Part shown: piece after piece, positions 1 through 8,534 of the stretch
Numbering within the stretch: the stretch's first letter is position 1
How the letters are laid out: each line of letters starts with the position of its first letter
From: Lichenicola sp964249735
GTDB taxonomy: Bacteria; Pseudomonadota; Alphaproteobacteria; Acetobacterales; Acetobacteraceae
NCBI GenBank assembly: GCA_964249735.1
Contig: CAXUDP010000056.1
Span: 1 to 22,854 of the forward strand
Length of the DNA stretch: 22,854 nt
Direction: 5' to 3'
Made by a program: the position numbers and the translations under genes
Notes under the pieces: model-generated
Databases searched by the model: none
What the model was told of the DNA's origin: nothing
Seen by the model: the letters and a program-made list of their open reading frames with translations, nothing else

Positions 1-129
1 CGCTGCCGCGGCGCGGAGCCCGCAACCTGGATGGTGGAGGCTCCGGATGCGACGGGTCGTCTCGCTCTGGCTTCCGCACTGGCCGACCGACCGGCTGCGT
101 CGGCACCGCTACGCCGGCTTGCCGGCTGA
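1..129 (+). CDS. imuA: ImuA C-terminus (partial, 5' end outside window)
   Basis: An open frame enters at base 1 and stops with TGA at 127-129, giving 42 residues. The piece reads ATWMVEAPDATGRLALASAL, which resembles the C-terminal beta-strand end of the RecA-like ImuA protein that precedes imuB in alphaproteobacterial mutasome cassettes. ImuA is a RecA-related accessory factor that acts with ImuB and DnaE2 in SOS-induced translesion synthesis. The frame overlaps the imuB start by 83 bases, which suggests translational coupling. Only the tail is visible, so the call rests mainly on position and the short motif. Any LexA-controlled promoter would lie upstream of the window. Confidence 0.55.
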   Translation, partial: RCRGAEPATWMVEAPDATGRLALASALADRPAASAPLRRLAG

Positions 130-1568
130 TGTGCCGCTGGTTACTCGCGGCCATGACGGCCGGCGGATGGTGATCGCGGCCGCCTGCGCCGCGGCGCGCA
201 CGATCGGCCTGCAGGTCGGCATGCCGCTCGCGCATGCCCAGGCGATGGTGCCGGGCCTGGCAGTGGTGGACGCCGAGCCCGCCCAGGATGCCACGGCGCT
301 GGAACGGCTGGCGGCCTGGTGCCTGCGGCTGTCGCCGATGACGGCGGCGGATCCGCCGGACGGGATCTGGATCGACGCGACCGGCTGCACCCACCTGCAC
401 GGCGGCGAATGGCCGATGCTGTCGCTGTTGTCCCAGCATTTGGCGCGGCACGGGCTCGCGGGACAGGTGGCGATTGCCGACACCCCCGGGTGCCGCGCAC
501 GCGCTGGCGCGCCACGGCGGCCAGGCGCTGACGCTGGTGGAGCCGGGCGGCCATGCCGATGCCTTGGCACTGCTGCCGGTCCAGGCTCTGCGGCTCGACG
601 GCACGATGGTGGACGGGCTGCGTCGGCTCGGGCTCAACCTGATCGGGCAGCTTGCAACAGCGCCACGCGGCCCGTTGGCGCGCCGCTTCGGCAACACGCT
701 GCTGACCCGGCTCGACCAGGCGCTGGGGCGGGTGCGGGAGCCGATCCAGCCGGTGCTGCCGCCGGAGACGATTGGGGTCCGGCGCAGCTTCGTCGAGCCG
801 ATCGCGACCGCGGAATCCTTCGTCGCGGTGATCCTCCTGCTGGTCGCCGAGGCCTGCACCCTGCTGGACCAGCGCGGCGAGGGCGCACGCCGGCTCGACC
901 TGGTGTTCGAGCGCGTCGACGCGACGGTGCAGGTAGTGCGGATCGGCACGGCGCGGCCGGTGCGCGACGTCCGTCATCTGGCACGGCTGCTGGACGAGCG
1001 GGTCGAGGAGGTGGATCCGGGCCTCGGCGTCGAGGCGATGCGCTTGGTGGTGCCGCTGGTCGAGCCGCTCGCCTACGTGCAACGACCAGGCGGCCTGGCG
1101 CCGGACGAGGCGCAAGAGGCCGACCTGTCGGAGCTGATCGACCGGCTGGTGAACCGGTTGGGGCCGGACAAGGTGTTCCGGCTGCAGGCGCTGGAAAGCG
1201 ACGTGCCGGAGCGGTCGCAGGCGCCAGTGTCGGTCTACGCGGCGCCGCCCGCCACGCTGTCGGCGTCACCCTGGCCGCGGCCTGTCCGCCTGCTTCATCC
1301 GCCGGAGCCGGTGCTGGCACTGGCAGCGATGCCGGACCATCCGCCGAAGGCCTTCACCTGGCGCCGGGTGCAGCACCGCATCGTCCGCGCCGACGGGCCC
1401 GAGCGCATCACCGGAGAGTGGTGGGTCCGGTCCAGTGAGCTACTGGCGGTGCGGGACTACTGGATCGTTGAGAACCCAGAGGGGCGGCGCTTCTGGCTGT
1501 TCCGCCAAGGCGACGGCGTCGACGGCGCGACAGGCGGCCTCGCCTGGTTCCTCCACGGCTTGTTCTGA
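47..1568 (+). pseudogene. imuB: ImuB, non-catalytic Y-family DNA polymerase of the mutasome, split by a +1 frameshift
   Basis: ImuB is the hub of the ImuA-ImuB-DnaE2 mutasome: a Y-family polymerase relative lacking catalytic acidic residues, which recruits DnaE2 to the beta clamp. The N-terminal part starts at ATG 47 (MRRVVSLWLPHWPTDRLRR) and reads correctly to ADTPG at 476-490. The family continuation, AAHALARHG, is then found one base later in another frame from 492, running to the stop at 1566-1568. Removing one C from the run 483-487, or one G from 488-490, restores a single 506-residue protein of usual ImuB length. A possible clamp-binding motif (QEADLSEL) lies at 1113-1136. The C-terminal half is otherwise well preserved, so a recent mutation or a sequencing error is likelier than old decay. 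The first frame runs on to 1438 only as GC-rich noise. Confidence 0.85.
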
Positions 1569-1583
1569 CGGCGGCACTTCATC

Positions 1584-1826
1584 ATGAGCGACGACGACAA
1601 ACTCACCCTCCGCCCCGCCAGCCAGGAGGAGATCCAGGACAGCCTGTCCTATGCGCTGCGCTTCGACGGCCGCAAGCGCGTGCGCCATGCCGACGACGCG
1701 ATGGCGCGCATCACTGCCGAGCGGCTGGTCCAGCACCTGGAGCTGTCCGGCTTCGTGCTGATGAAACGGCCCAAGGGCGCGGCCGCACCCTCCACCAACA
1801 CGCACCGGCACCCGAACGCGGACTGA
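1584..1826 (+). CDS. Small protein of unknown function in the mutasome cassette (80 aa)
   Basis: This 80-residue protein lies between imuB (15 bases away) and dnaE2 (12 bases away) on the same strand, so it is almost surely co-transcribed with them. It is charged and probably cytoplasmic, with no signal peptide or membrane segment. The core, roughly residues 8-62, includes RPASQEEIQDSL, ALRFDGRKRVRHADDAMARI and LVQHLELSGFVLMKRP. It looks like a compact alpha-helical protein with a disordered tail rich in Pro, Thr and His. It resembles short uncharacterised proteins I have seen in alphaproteobacterial genomes, but I know of no assigned function. ATG 1584 is the only sensible start. A mutasome accessory role is suggested by position alone. 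Confidence 0.75.
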   Translation: MSDDDKLTLRPASQEEIQDSLSYALRFDGRKRVRHADDAMARITAERLVQHLELSGFVLMKRPKGAAAPSTNTHRHPNAD

Positions 1827-1838
1827 TCCGCACCGGTC

Positions 1839-4800
1839 ATGTCCGACTACGTCGAGCTGCAGGTCACGTCGCACTTCTCATTCCTGCGCGGCGCCAGTCA
1901 CGTCGAGGAGCTGTTCGTCCAGGCCAAGGAGCTCGGCCTCGACGCGATCGCGCTGACCGACCACGACACCCTGGCCGGCATCGCCCGCGGCCATGCCCGC
2001 GCCGAGGAGGTCGGCATCCGGCTGATCGTCGGCTGCCGCCTGACCCTGCGGGACGGCCTGCCGCTGATGGCGTACCCGACCGATCGCGCAGCCTATGCCC
2101 GGCTGTGCCGGCTGCTCACGCTGGGCAAGGGTCGCAGCGGCAAGGACGGCTGCGACCTCGGCTGGAAGGACCTGCTGGCGCACGGCGAGGGGCTGCTGCT
2201 GATCCTGCTGCCGGATGCGGCGGACGAGCGGCTCGAGGCCGAGCTGCAGCGCCTGCGCGCGGGCTGTGCCGGCCGGTGCTACCTGGCGCTCACCCTGCGC
2301 CGCCGCCCGGGCGACATGGTGCGGCTGCGCCAGCTCAGCGACCTCGCGCAAGCAACGCGAGTGCCGACGGTGGTTACCGGCGACGTGCTGTACCACGAGC
2401 CCGGCCGCCGCATCCTGCAGGACGTGGTGACCTGCATCCGCGAGGGCTGCACCATCGACGACGCCGGCTTCCGGCGGGAGCGGTTCGCCGACCGCCACCT
2501 CAAGGCGCCAGCGGAGATGGGGCGGCTGTTCCGCGACTACCCCGAGGCGTTGGCGCGGACGGTGGAGATCGCTGGCCGCTGCCGCTTCAGCCTGTCGGAG
2601 CTGCGCTACCAGTATCCCGACGAGGCCGACGTGCCGGGCCAGACGCCGCAGCAGGCGCTCGAGCGGGCGGTCCAAGACAGCATCCCGCTACGCTATTCGG
2701 ACGGGCTGCCCGAGGACGTTGCGAAGCAGCTGCGGCACGAGCTCGACCTGATCGCGGGCCTCGGCTACGCGCCCTACTTCCTGACGGTGAACACCATCGT
2801 CCGCTATGCCCGGTCCAAGGAGATCCTGTGCCAGGGGCGCGGCTCGGCTGCCAACTCCGCCGTCTGCTACGTGCTGGGCGTCACCTCGATCGACCCGGTT
2901 CGGTCCGGCCTGCTGTTCGAGCGGTTCGTCTCGGCCGAGCGGCGCGAGCCGCCTGACATCGACGTCGACTTCGAGAGCGGCCGGCGGGAGGAGGTGATCC
3001 AGTGGATCTACCAGCACTACGGCCGCGACCGCGCCGCCTTGTGCTGCACCTTCATGCGGTTCCACGCCCGCGGCGCCATCCGCGACGTCGGCAAAGTGCT
3101 GGGCCTGCCGGTCGACGTCACCTCGATGCTGGCCGGCCAGGTCTGGGGCTGGTCGACCGAGGGGGTGCTGGAGGAGCACGCCGAGGAGCTCAACCTCAAC
3201 CTCGGCGATCGCCGCCTGCGCCTGGCGCTGCAGCTGGCCCGCGCGTTGATCGGCTTTCCCCGGCAGTTCGGCACCCATCCCGGCGGCTTCGTGCTGACCC
3301 AGGACCGGCTGGACGACCTGGTGCCGGTCAAGCCGGCGGCGATGGACGGGCGGCAGATCATCGAGTGGGACAAGGACGACATCGACGCGCTGCGGTTCAT
3401 GAAGGTCGATGTGCTGGGCCTCGGCATGCTGGACTGCATGCGCCGCGCCTTCGAGCTGATAGACCGGCACCACGGCGTCGAGATGGACATCGCCAGCATC
3501 CCGCCCGAGGATCCCGAGACCTACGCGATGATCCGCCGCGCCGACACGCTGGGCACCTTCCAGATCGAGAGCCGGGCGCAGATGTCGATGCTGCCCAGGC
3601 TCAAGCCGGTGACGTTCTACGACCTAGTGGTGCAGGTCGCGATCGTCCGACCCGGGCCCATCCAGGGCGACATGGTGCATCCCTACTTGCGCCGCCGGGA
3701 GGGCCTGGAGAAGCCGGTCTACCCGAAGCCTGAGCTCGAGCGCGTGCTGGGCAAGACGCTCGGCGTGCCACTGTTCCAGGAGCAGGCGATGCAGGTCGCG
3801 ATCCAGTGCGCCGGCTTCACCCCAGGCGAGGCCGACCAGCTCAGGCGGTCCATGGCGACCTTCAAGTTCACCGGCGGGGTGTCGCACTTCAAGGACAAGC
3901 TGATCGGCGGCATGATCGACCGCGGCTACGAGCAGGCCTTCGCCGAGCGGACGTTCTCCCAGCTGGAGGGCTTCGGCTCCTACGGCTTCCCGGAGAGCCA
4001 CGCCGCCTCGTTCGCGCTCATCGCCTACGCGAGCTCCTGGATGAAGTGCCACCATCCCGACGTGTTCTGCTGCGCGCTGCTGAACGCGCAGCCGATGGGG
4101 TTCTACGCCCCGGCGCAGGTCGTTCGGGACGCACGCGAGCACGGCGTCGAGATCCGGCCGGTCTGCATCAACGCCTCCCGCTGGGACTGCACGCTGGAGC
4201 TGCGGCGGGACAACAGGAGCGGTCGTGCGGAGTTTGCGGTGCGCCTGGGCCTGCGCATGGTGAAGGGACTGGCGGAGCATCACGGGGTGCAGCTGGTGGT
4301 GCAGCGGGCCGACACGCCCTACGGCAGCGTCGAGGAGATCTGGCGGCGTGCCGACATTCCGGCGGCGGCTCTGGAGCGGCTCGCGGAGGCGGATGCTTAC
4401 TGTGCTATCGGCCTGGATCGGCGCCAGGCGCTCTGGCAGGTGAAGGGGCTGGCGGATACGGCACTACCGCTGTTCGCCGCGGCGGATGCCGAGCGGCGGC
4501 CGCAGCCCGAACTGGTAGAGCCGCCGGTGGTGCTCCTGCCGATGAAGGACGGCCGAGCAGTCGTCGAGGACTACCGCAGCGTCGGGCTCAGCCTGCGCCG
4601 GCACCCGGTGTCGTTCCTGCGCGAGACGCTGCGGGCGCGGCGGATGGTGACCTGCGCCGAGCTCACCCACATCCGCGACGGCCGGCGGGTGGTAGTGCCG
4701 GGGGTCGTGCTGGTGCGGCAGAAGCCGGGCTCGGCCAAGGGCGTGATGTTCATCACGGTCGAGGACGAGACCGGCGTAGCTAACCTGATCCTGTGGCAGG

Positions 4801-5120
4801 ACCGGTTCGCGGCGCAGCGCCGGCTGGTGCTGTCGGCCGGGATGATCGCCTGCCACGGCAAGGTGCAGCGGGAAGGCGAGGTGGTCCACGTCGTCACCGA
4901 CCGGCTGGAGGACCTGTCCGACCTGCTCCGCAGCGTCGGTGAGCGGGACGAAGCGTTCCCGATCCGGCACGGCCGCGGCGACGAGGCAACACATCCGGGG
5001 GCACCGGACCCGCGGGACGGACCGGGTCCCGGGCCGGGCAGCCGACCGGTGCGCGACATCTACATCCCGGACCTGCGGCTAGGCTCGGGCATCAAGGTGC
5101 CGACCAGGGACTTCCGGTAA
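1839..5120 (+). CDS. dnaE2: Error-prone DNA polymerase III alpha subunit DnaE2
   Basis: DnaE2 is a C-family polymerase that carries out translesion synthesis with ImuB after SOS induction. At 1093 residues it has the usual length. An N-terminal PHP domain is visible (SHFSFLRG near residue 11 and LTDHDTLAG near 39). The polymerase palm follows with PPDIDVDFE; the catalytic aspartates should be D375 and D377, with the third at D524 in FMKVDVLGLG. The thumb/fingers region is intact (IVRPGPIQGDMVHPYLRRR, FGSYGFPESHAASFA). An OB-fold domain spans roughly 938-1030 (RVVVPGVVLVRQKPGSAKG, then VEDETGVANLILW). All key residues are present, so this gene looks functional even though imuB upstream is frameshifted. 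ATG 1839 has no strong Shine-Dalgarno and probably relies on coupling to the gene 12 bases upstream. Confidence 0.97.
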   Translation: MSDYVELQVTSHFSFLRGASHVEELFVQAKELGLDAIALTDHDTLAGIARGHARAEEVGIRLIVGCRLTLRDGLPLMAYPTDRAAYARLCRLLTLGKGRSGKDGCDLGWKDLLAHGEGLLLILLPDAADERLEAELQRLRAGCAGRCYLALTLRRRPGDMVRLRQLSDLAQATRVPTVVTGDVLYHEPGRRILQDVVTCIREGCTIDDAGFRRERFADRHLKAPAEMGRLFRDYPEALARTVEIAGRCRFSLSELRYQYPDEADVPGQTPQQALERAVQDSIPLRYSDGLPEDVAKQLRHELDLIAGLGYAPYFLTVNTIVRYARSKEILCQGRGSAANSAVCYVLGVTSIDPVRSGLLFERFVSAERREPPDIDVDFESGRREEVIQWIYQHYGRDRAALCCTFMRFHARGAIRDVGKVLGLPVDVTSMLAGQVWGWSTEGVLEEHAEELNLNLGDRRLRLALQLARALIGFPRQFGTHPGGFVLTQDRLDDLVPVKPAAMDGRQIIEWDKDDIDALRFMKVDVLGLGMLDCMRRAFELIDRHHGVEMDIASIPPEDPETYAMIRRADTLGTFQIESRAQMSMLPRLKPVTFYDLVVQVAIVRPGPIQGDMVHPYLRRREGLEKPVYPKPELERVLGKTLGVPLFQEQAMQVAIQCAGFTPGEADQLRRSMATFKFTGGVSHFKDKLIGGMIDRGYEQAFAERTFSQLEGFGSYGFPESHAASFALIAYASSWMKCHHPDVFCCALLNAQPMGFYAPAQVVRDAREHGVEIRPVCINASRWDCTLELRRDNRSGRAEFAVRLGLRMVKGLAEHHGVQLVVQRADTPYGSVEEIWRRADIPAAALERLAEADAYCAIGLDRRQALWQVKGLADTALPLFAAADAERRPQPELVEPPVVLLPMKDGRAVVEDYRSVGLSLRRHPVSFLRETLRARRMVTCAELTHIRDGRRVVVPGVVLVRQKPGSAKGVMFITVEDETGVANLILWQDRFAAQRRLVLSAGMIACHGKVQREGEVVHVVTDRLEDLSDLLRSVGERDEAFPIRHGRGDEATHPGAPDPRDGPGPGPGSRPVRDIYIPDLRLGSGIKVPTRDFR

Positions 5121-5219
5121 TGGTTGGAGTCCGCTTTGCGCATCATTCCGGACGTTCAGGCGCCCTGGACGGCTTCCCAATAGCGGACGTGGCCGAGACT
5201 TTCGTCTAGAGCGTTCCAG

Positions 5220-5242
5220 CGCCATGACTGATACCAATGGCG
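5220..5242. repeat. Short inverted repeat (hairpin) next to transposase remnant
   Basis: CGCCAT at 5220-5225 pairs with ATGGCG at 5237-5242 across an 11-base loop containing ACTGATACC. No T-run follows on either side, so it is not a clear intrinsic terminator. It lies just beyond the stop codon of the transposase-like remnant and could be part of an old insertion-sequence end. The same nine bases occur in the loop of the hairpin at 21837-21865, on the other side of the srf operon. Confidence 0.35.
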
Positions 5243-5357
5243 TCAAGCTCTGACCTGTTGAGCCCAGTCGCGTGCGGCGATTGAGGTGATGCGTTCTGCC
5301 TGCGCTGCGAGGCTGTTCCAGGCGTGGCAGCACGCGCCGACAGTCATGTCGCACGTC
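5243..5357 (-). pseudogene. Remnant of an IS630-type transposase C-terminus
   Basis: On the minus strand the last 37 or so codons before a stop at 5245-5243 read CCHAWNSLAAQAERITSIAA then RDWAQQVRA. This resembles the C-terminal tail of IS630-family transposases, where an AWN...RI.SI..R.WA pattern is common. The rest of the transposase, including the DDE catalytic residues, is absent, so this would be a dead end piece left by an insertion. The frame runs on upstream to 5575 but loses the resemblance. The assignment comes from memory of a short tail motif and is tentative. The remnant overlaps the longest possible reading of srfB, which argues against the far-upstream srfB starts. Confidence 0.4.
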
Positions 5358-5546
5358 AGCGACGGTTTGGAAATCTCGTCCGAGTCAGAGGCCGCCGCCG
5401 TTGGTATGACACGATCCATCAGGCTTGTTCGCCGCCTCGGTTCGAGATGGACGGAAACTAATTGGTACGCCAGGATTGGCGTGAGAACGTTGCCTCGGGA
5501 GAAGCCAAGCTTGCCCCTCGCCGAAACAATCGGTGCTGCCCACCGC

Positions 5547-8534
5547 GTGGTTAGTATCATCCCCCGCTCGGGCATCCAGTTTCTGGACTACGGCTTCAGC
5601 CTGGTGCTTCCTGACGGCAAGAGGAACGAACCGGCTCCCCGAAGTTGGGGGTTTGTTGATCATGGGCGCAATCCGGAACCCCTTCCTAGACTGTTGTCGA
5701 GGGGGGATGAGAACGTCGCGGGTCTTCCTGGCCGCGAGGACTACGAGATCAGCCAGAAGCAGCTGATCCTGTTCGCCGCGCGCACATGGCTGCCGCTGCC
5801 GCTCCTACGTGAGAAGGTGGGAGGCGGGTTTCTCCCGGGACCGGTTAACTGGGCACGCGCCTACGTAGTGCCCCTGCCGGATCGGGATAGCGGCAAGCAC
5901 GATCATCGGCTGGTGATTGCGATCGACACCAACCTCATCGATCACGACCCCCGCTCCGCCTATCTTGCGCCGTCGGCCGACGATGCCAAGACCGGCCAGA
6001 CGTTCTCATTGCCGACCCGGCCGGAGCAGCTGAACTTCTTCCTGCAACAGGAATGGGTTCGGAACTGGGTCAACGAAACCCTCAAGCTGATGCTCCAGTC
6101 CGAGGAGCGCCAGCGGAAGGGACGGCGCGAAGTCATCCTCAGCGCCGAGGAGGTGGCCGAGCGCCTGCAGGGACCGAACGAGGCACTCGCTCGCTACATG
6201 TCCCTACTCGACCTGCTCAACGAGCTCGACTTCATGCCCAAGCTGAAGCTCGTCGACACCGAGACGCTGAACAGCCCCGTGCATGTCGATGTCGAGATGG
6301 TGCTCGACCTTGGTAATTCCCGGACCTGCGGCCTGCTGGTGGAAGCGGAGCCGGAAAGCCGCGGTGTCGACATTAACAGTGCCTTCAAGCTGGAGCTGCG
6401 TGACCTGTCGCGGCCGGAGCAGGTCTACTCCGACCCGTTCGACAGCCGGCTTGAGTTTGCGCTCGCCCGCTTCGGCTCGGAGGAGCATTCTCAGACCAGC
6501 AAGCGCTACGGGGCATTTTCGTGGCCCACCATCGTGCGCGTTGGACCCGAGGCGGTCTGGCTCGCTGGGACTCGGCGCGGCAGTGACGGGCGGACCGGGA
6601 TGTCCAGTCCCAAGCGCTACCTCTGGGACAAGGATCGTGCCCAGCAACCCTGGAAGTTCAACAGCGGGCCGTCTGGTGGGGAGTCTGAGGGCGTCGCGGC
6701 GCAGGGCCTCTTCGCCACCTTCGTCAACGACGCCGGCCGCCCACTGCACGTGCCCGATGCGGCGGACGACGACCAACTGCCCACCTTCCTCGCGCGTTTC
6801 TCGCGTAGCAACCTAGTGACGTTCGCGCTCGCCGAGATCTTCCTACAGGCTGTGGTGATGATGAACGCCCCTGTCCAGCGCCTGCGCCGGCGGAGCGCTG
6901 AGGTACGCCGACGTCTTCGACGATTAATTCTGACCATGCCCACTGCGTTGTCGATTGAGGAGCGGCGGCTTCTGCAAGAGCGGGCCGAGGCAGCGCGTGA
7001 CCTCGTCTACCTTTGCCTGGGCTGGGTCCAGAAACCGCTCGGTACCCCCGCTCTCGATTGGGGGAACACGCTAAAGCCTGTAATTGAGCTGCGCTGGGAC
7101 GAGGCCAGTGCCACCCAGGTGGTCTATCTCTACAGCCAGATCGCGCTGAACTTCTCCGGCGACGCGCGCGCCTTCATGCGTGCGATAAAGGCCGCCGGCC
7201 GTGCGGGCGGTACACAAGACCGGCCGGATAACATGCTCACCGTCGGCACCATCGACATCGGCGGCGGCACCACAGACCTCGTGATCACGACCCTGACCGC
7301 CGAAGGGCAGGGCGCGCATGTCACGATTTTCCCGCAGCAGAACTTCCGCGAGAGCTTCGCGCTCGCCGGCGACGATATCGTGCAGGCGCTGTCGCGCGAG
7401 ATCGTGGTGGGCGGCCTCCAACGCGCGATCAAGGCGCTTGTGACGCCGGCGCGCGCCGAGGTCATCGTGCAGGACCTGTTCGGCGGCAATCGTGGCGACA
7501 TGACTGCGGAGGACGAGCTGCGGCGCGCACAGTTCGCGACCCAGATCGCTTCGCGCGTCGCGGTCGCTATCCTCGGCGCCTACGAGGTGGCCGACCCGCT
7601 TCAGCCGCCGGAGCTGACGGACACCCCGCTCAAGGCCTTTTTCGCCGACAGTGAACCACCTCCCGCCCTCATTGCCGCGCTGAACCGGACGATCCGGCAG
7701 CACACAGGATCGGCCGATTTCAGCCTGCTCGAAGTGCCGATCACCGTCGACTTGCGCCAAGTCGAGCGCACCGTGCGAAGCTTGACCTCGAAGATGTTCG
7801 AGGCGCTTACGGAGATCTGCTGGCGATTTCGGGTCGACCTAGTGCTGTTGTCGGGCCGCCCGTCGCGGCTTCCCGCGATCCGCGATATGGTCGTGGAAAG
7901 CGGCGCGCTGCCAGCCCACCGGGTCGTGGCGATGCACCAGTTCCGGGTCGGCCAATGGTATCCATTCCGCGACGCTGAGGCGCGAATCAAGGACCCGAAG
8001 ACCACGGCGGCAGTCGGCGGCATGATCTGCCTGCTGGCGGAAGGCCATCTGCCGAACTTCAACTTCCGCAGCAACCGCCTGGCACCGCGATCGGTCGCCC
8101 GTTACCTGGGCAAGATCGAGACCGTCAATCGGCTGCTTGACCAGGACGTCTATTACGGCGACCTCGATCTTGAGAATCCCGAGTTCGAGCTGCCCGAGCA
8201 GTCGTTTGAATTCCGTGGGCCGATGGCACTCGGTGTCCGGCAATTTCCTCGCGAATGGTGGCCTGCGTCGCTGCTCTACATGATAGACTATCGAAACGAA
8301 GAGGCGCGTGCCAAGTTCCAACCGATGACTCCATTAAAGATCCAGCTCAAGCGAGGGCGGGCCCCGCGCAAGATCGGAACCGCCGACCAAGCGCAGGAGC
8401 CCAACGACAGTCTCGCCGTCGACAGCGCCGAGAGCGACCGGGGTAGTGCCAAGGGCGGTCTCGAATTGCGGCTGCAGACGATCCTCCACCGTGATGGCTA
8501 CTGGCTCGACACTGGAGTGCTGCTCGATGTTTGA
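5547..8534 (+). CDS. srfB: SrfB-family actin/Hsp70-like ATPase
   Basis: This matches the SrfB virulence-factor family, named from Salmonella srfABC, whose cellular role is not settled. The actin/Hsp70 ATPase core is visible: phosphate-1 motif DLGNSRT at residue 254, phosphate-2 motif DIGGGTTDL at 570, and adenosine motif LSGRPSRLP at 768. It therefore probably binds and hydrolyses ATP in the cytoplasm. No signal peptide or membrane segment is seen. I chose GTG 5547 because the family-like N-terminus (SIIPRSGIQFLDYGF) starts there and it gives 995 residues, close to the roughly 990 I recall for enterobacterial SrfB. In-frame ATGs at 5286, 5346 and 5406 would add up to 87 residues, partly over the transposase-like remnant; no start has a clear Shine-Dalgarno. 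The stop overlaps the srfC start by eight bases. Confidence 0.88.
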   Translation: MVSIIPRSGIQFLDYGFSLVLPDGKRNEPAPRSWGFVDHGRNPEPLPRLLSRGDENVAGLPGREDYEISQKQLILFAARTWLPLPLLREKVGGGFLPGPVNWARAYVVPLPDRDSGKHDHRLVIAIDTNLIDHDPRSAYLAPSADDAKTGQTFSLPTRPEQLNFFLQQEWVRNWVNETLKLMLQSEERQRKGRREVILSAEEVAERLQGPNEALARYMSLLDLLNELDFMPKLKLVDTETLNSPVHVDVEMVLDLGNSRTCGLLVEAEPESRGVDINSAFKLELRDLSRPEQVYSDPFDSRLEFALARFGSEEHSQTSKRYGAFSWPTIVRVGPEAVWLAGTRRGSDGRTGMSSPKRYLWDKDRAQQPWKFNSGPSGGESEGVAAQGLFATFVNDAGRPLHVPDAADDDQLPTFLARFSRSNLVTFALAEIFLQAVVMMNAPVQRLRRRSAEVRRRLRRLILTMPTALSIEERRLLQERAEAARDLVYLCLGWVQKPLGTPALDWGNTLKPVIELRWDEASATQVVYLYSQIALNFSGDARAFMRAIKAAGRAGGTQDRPDNMLTVGTIDIGGGTTDLVITTLTAEGQGAHVTIFPQQNFRESFALAGDDIVQALSREIVVGGLQRAIKALVTPARAEVIVQDLFGGNRGDMTAEDELRRAQFATQIASRVAVAILGAYEVADPLQPPELTDTPLKAFFADSEPPPALIAALNRTIRQHTGSADFSLLEVPITVDLRQVERTVRSLTSKMFEALTEICWRFRVDLVLLSGRPSRLPAIRDMVVESGALPAHRVVAMHQFRVGQWYPFRDAEARIKDPKTTAAVGGMICLLAEGHLPNFNFRSNRLAPRSVARYLGKIETVNRLLDQDVYYGDLDLENPEFELPEQSFEFRGPMALGVRQFPREWWPASLLYMIDYRNEEARAKFQPMTPLKIQLKRGRAPRKIGTADQAQEPNDSLAVDSAESDRGSAKGGLELRLQTILHRDGYWLDTGVLLDV

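Larger units (their letters stand above)
5121..5546. other. Gene-poor junction between dnaE2 and the srf operon
   Basis: This stretch of 426 bases has no convincing complete gene. It contains a wide inverted repeat (GTCCGCT 5129-5135, AGCGGAC 5182-5188), a short hairpin at about 5220-5242 and a minus-strand transposase-like remnant. The frame of srfB stays open back to ATG 5286, but that part overlaps the remnant and lacks the composition of the gene body. The srf operon promoter should lie here; I could not identify a convincing -35/-10 pair by eye. Confidence 0.6.

Noticed and set aside
476..495. Programmed ribosomal frameshifting in imuB
   Set aside because: No Shine-Dalgarno-like stimulator or stop codon close after the slip site; I know of no programmed shift in this family. 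An extra base in a C/G run is simpler.
491..1438. Continuation of the first imuB frame as a separate 3' coding region
   Set aside because: After the frameshift its translation is Arg/Ala/Gly-rich noise without family motifs, while the true ImuB C-terminus is in the frame ending at 1568.
2688..3473. Long minus-strand open frame inside dnaE2
   Set aside because: It is a shadow of the high-GC dnaE2 reading frame, with no start signal or recognisable motifs.
5129..5188. Inverted repeat GTCCGCT/AGCGGAC as a dnaE2 terminator
   Set aside because: The arms are seven bases with a 46-base spacer and no T-run follows.
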